This document shows positions 38,716 to 40,769 of a stretch of DNA of 40,769 nt, piece by piece. The position numbers and the translations under genes were made by a program. Under the pieces are notes generated by a model. The model had not been told where the DNA came from, searched no databases, and saw only the letters and a list, made by a program, of their open reading frames with translations. The stretch is from positions 1 to 40,769 of the forward strand of contig DATLOJ010000021.1 in NCBI GenBank assembly GCA_035536315.1. Reading direction: 5' to 3'. Every line of letters starts with the position of its first letter. Position 1 is the stretch's first letter. Source of the stretch: DATLOJ01 sp035536315. Lineage in GTDB: Bacteria; Actinomycetota; CADDZG01; JAHWKV01.

Positions 38716-40224
38716 GTGAAAACCACAGTCGACGACTCCGCGCCCCCTATTGACGAGCCCGCCCTTCGGGTAGCCCCTCCCGCCCCACCTTCCGATACCG
38801 CGGCACCCGAGGCGCAGGATTCAATCTGGGCCTGGACCGCCATCATCGTTGCGGGTGCCATCGCCGCCTGGCTGATTCCTTTTACGCGAGCCGGAATCAA
38901 CGTTCCCATCGCCGGCGTGTTTGTGGTGGTGGCGGTGGTCATGGCTCTTCGGGGGCCGAGAACCAAGACTCGTTTGCTTCTGCTGTGCGCCAGCGTTTTG
39001 GTGACCATTCCGTTCGCGTTCATAGATGCGGAGTGGGTCCTTGCGATCGACATGCTGGCGGCCCTGGCTCTGATCGCACTGGCCTCGGTCGATGCCGAGC
39101 GCGTGTCTCAGATACTTGCCCTTCCCATTCGGTTCCTGATGGCGACTCCGCTGACTCACGGGGTTCTGGTCAAGCCTCCGATTCGAACGTTGGGGCCGAG
39201 GATTGCGGCGACGCGTTTGATCAACGTCGCTAAAACCGTGGTTCTGGCATCGACTCTCCTGCTTGTCTTCGGAAGCCTCTTTTCCAGCGCTGATTCGGAC
39301 TTTGCAGAACTGATGAGGGACCTTCTTCCGGACATAAACATGGAGCGCATCGCTATCCGGTCGATCCTTTTCATGATCGTTGTGATTGGAACGGCCTACG
39401 TTGCGGTTGCGGGAGAGTCGAAGGAGATAACTCCCGGAGAGCCGTGGTTCGCCGCAGCACAGTGGAAGACGACGCTCGTGCTTCTCAATGCAATGTTCAC
39501 TGCGTTCATCGCACTTCAAATGAAGGTGCTGTTCGGCGGACACGCCCTTGTCCAGCAAACTTCAGGGCTTACTTACGCGGAACACGCGCGCTCTGGGTTC
39601 TTCCAACTGATAGCGGCATCGGCGCTGACATTTGTCGTGCTGGCGGCGGCGGGGAGGCATTACAGCAAGTCATCCGAGGTGCGCGCACTCCTGGGAATCC
39701 TTTGCGGCCTGACGTTGATCGTTCTTGCATCCGCGCTGACGAGGCTGCAGCTTTACGAAGAGGTCTTTGGATTCACATCCAGCCGAATGTTTGCGCACGC
39801 CGTAATCCTTTGGCTGGGTGCACTCATGTTGATGGTGGTCGCCCTCGCCGCTGCAGGCCGTCATAGCTGGATACCGCGAGCCGCATTCGCGGTCACGGTT
39901 GTCGCAGTGATGCTTTTCAACTTCGTCAACCCCGACCGAAAGGTCGCACAGCTGAACGTGGACCGGTATGAGGCCGGTGGCAAGTACGACATCTCCTACT
40001 GCTACGAAATCAGTGCAGATGCCGTTCCCGAGCTTCTTCGGCTTCCTTCGGAGCTCCGTCCTTATCTGCAAACCTGGGCCAGAAACCAACTGAAGGCTTC
40101 GGACCCAATCGCCGGCTGGAATGCCAGTCGTGAAAATGCACGGGAACTTCTGAAAGCATCCGCCCTTAAGGACTCGAAGAGAAATGGCGACCCGATGCGA
40201 TTTCCCATAGACGAAAGCTGCTGA
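38716..40224 (+). CDS. DUF4173/DUF4153-like polytopic membrane protein
   Basis: 502 residues from a GTG. A Pro/Ala-rich cytosolic N-terminus (~35 residues) precedes roughly ten TM helices. Family-like segments are GLTYAEHARSGFFQLIAASA, LQLYEEVFGFTSSRMFAH, NFVNPDRKVAQLNVDRY and, after the last helix, DISYCYEISADAVPELLRLP. The C-terminal ~90 residues are soluble. Members of this family are uncharacterised integral membrane proteins. The stop overlaps a CTG start of another membrane protein gene. Confidence 0.85.
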   Translation: MKTTVDDSAPPIDEPALRVAPPAPPSDTAAPEAQDSIWAWTAIIVAGAIAAWLIPFTRAGINVPIAGVFVVVAVVMALRGPRTKTRLLLLCASVLVTIPFAFIDAEWVLAIDMLAALALIALASVDAERVSQILALPIRFLMATPLTHGVLVKPPIRTLGPRIAATRLINVAKTVVLASTLLLVFGSLFSSADSDFAELMRDLLPDINMERIAIRSILFMIVVIGTAYVAVAGESKEITPGEPWFAAAQWKTTLVLLNAMFTAFIALQMKVLFGGHALVQQTSGLTYAEHARSGFFQLIAASALTFVVLAAAGRHYSKSSEVRALLGILCGLTLIVLASALTRLQLYEEVFGFTSSRMFAHAVILWLGALMLMVVALAAAGRHSWIPRAAFAVTVVAVMLFNFVNPDRKVAQLNVDRYEAGGKYDISYCYEISADAVPELLRLPSELRPYLQTWARNQLKASDPIAGWNASRENARELLKASALKDSKRNGDPMRFPIDESC

Positions 40225-40652
40225 CCGCTTCCAATAAGCGTCCGCGCGGTTCGACCCTGGCCCTTGTCCTGCGGGCGGGGGCCGGAGCCCTCGCCGCGGG
40301 GGGCCTCTACATCGCGGCGTTTTCCTATCGCACGGATTACGCCGGGCACTTTCTCGCAGGACTGGGAGCCACGCTGGCCGTGCTCGCCTGCGTCTCGCTG
40401 ATTCATCCCCATCCGCATGGCTGGCTGACGGTGATCGCTCTGATTGTGTCGGTTCTGATCGGCGCCGGTGCTGAGTTCACCGTGTTCAAGCTGGCCATCT
40501 TCGACCCCGTGGATTTCTTCAATCAAAGCCTGGGGGCATGCCTGGCCGCTTCCGCCATGATCGGCCGGACGGTTTCCATCCCGGCGGCAATAACTCTTGG
40601 GGCACTAGGCGGCGCACTGACTTTGGCTGGGTTCGTACTTGCGTTCGCCTAG
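40221..40652 (+). CDS. Small polytopic membrane protein with CTG start
   Basis: 143 residues. No ATG, GTG or TTG exists in frame before residue 54 (GTG 40380), but the preceding codons encode a basic n-terminus (TASNKRPRG) and a complete TM helix (TLALVLRAGAGALAAGGLYIAAF), so the gene must start earlier. CTG at 40221 overlaps the stop of the upstream gene (CTGA), exactly as at the phhB junction. About four TM helices follow, with a HPHPHG loop and FDPVDFFNQSLG between helices. I do not recognise the family. The last 14 nt overlap the next gene. Confidence 0.7.
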   Translation: MTASNKRPRGSTLALVLRAGAGALAAGGLYIAAFSYRTDYAGHFLAGLGATLAVLACVSLIHPHPHGWLTVIALIVSVLIGAGAEFTVFKLAIFDPVDFFNQSLGACLAASAMIGRTVSIPAAITLGALGGALTLAGFVLAFA

Positions 40653-40769
40653 GGCCGCCGTTCTGGTTTTTGTCCTTTCTCTGGCGGCAGCAAATCTTGC
40701 CGTCACCTTCAACCGGTCGCTAATCCCCCAGTCGATCGACGGCCGGGTGGACCAGGTTGAGAGGCGATT
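40639..40769 (+). CDS. Partial exported or membrane protein (runs off the right edge)
   Basis: A TTG at 40639 overlaps the end of the previous gene by 14 nt. The 43 visible codons encode a basic start (RSPR), a hydrophobic segment (AAVLVFVLSLAAANLAVTF) and a polar stretch (NRSLIPQSIDGRV). This fits a signal peptide or first TM helix. Nothing more can be said about function. Confidence 0.6.
   Translation, partial: MRSPRAAVLVFVLSLAAANLAVTFNRSLIPQSIDGRVDQVERR

Noticed and set aside
1..40769. CRISPR arrays, tRNA or rRNA genes, insertion sequences, prophage
   Set aside because: No regularly spaced repeats, cloverleaf-like sequences, transposase or phage genes were recognised; tRNA and Rfam searches would be decisive and were not run.

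Overview
The window reads as a GC-rich, Gram-positive-type genome, most likely an uncultured or poorly sampled member of the Actinomycetota. The evidence is the DUF4097/DUF2089 pair, many lipobox lipoproteins, a sortase-type C-terminus, a TerY-P phospho-signalling triad, fused Liv-type permeases, frequent GTG/TTG starts, and -10-like boxes placed 6-8 nt before start codons that lack a Shine-Dalgarno (leaderless transcripts). Genes are densely packed, with many ATGA, TTGA and CTGA overlaps. No rRNA, tRNA, CRISPR array or insertion sequence was recognised. Lineage is inferred only from gene content.

Layout. (1) 1-2857, plus strand: a DUF4097 protein (cut at the left edge), a DUF2089 zinc-ribbon protein, a metzincin-like lipoprotein and a second lipoprotein with no standard start codon. 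(2) 2918-16577, minus strand: a ten-gene, probably single operon of MoxR ATPase, DUF58, TgpA-like membrane protein, lipoprotein, fused LivH-LivM permease, fused MFS-LivF-LivG, then four more exported or lipoproteins. (3) 16794-23464, plus strand, divergent from moxR: three tandem membrane-tethered periplasmic-binding proteins of the LivJ type and an exported, C-terminally anchored protein. (4) 23504-28272: a cysteine-less DUF2089 paralogue and a 29-residue-repeat protein, divergent from a VWA / PP2C / kinase triad. (5) 28306-40769: mixed genes including pterin carbinolamine dehydratase, a divergent YchF, an IscA-like protein, GNAT, GreA, amidase, a secreted hydrolase, a methyltransferase, FxsA, a rhodanese-like protein, a YgjP-type metallopeptidase, a deformylase-like protein, a DUF4173-like membrane protein and two further membrane proteins.

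How it fits together. Regions 2 and 3 look like one cell-envelope import machine: three membrane-anchored binding proteins with shared ends and divergent cores could feed a LivHM permease powered by the two ATPase domains carried on an MFS polypeptide. A MoxR/DUF58/TgpA module and five lipoproteins are co-transcribed with it. The TgpA-like protein has no cysteine at all, so it cannot be a cysteine transglutaminase; a scaffold role is more likely.

A second theme is loss of catalytic or metal-binding residues in otherwise intact folds: transglutaminase-like, DUF2089, rhodanese, deformylase (HExxH to HLxxH), cupredoxin-like, IscA-like and YchF (altered G3). A third is non-standard starts: CTG at two stop-overlapping junctions (28644 and 40221) and apparently ATT at 2060. 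Three genes here are easily missed by automatic calling: the CTG-started phhB (28306-28644), a 57-residue coiled-coil protein (35850-36023) and the partial gene at the right edge (40639-40769).
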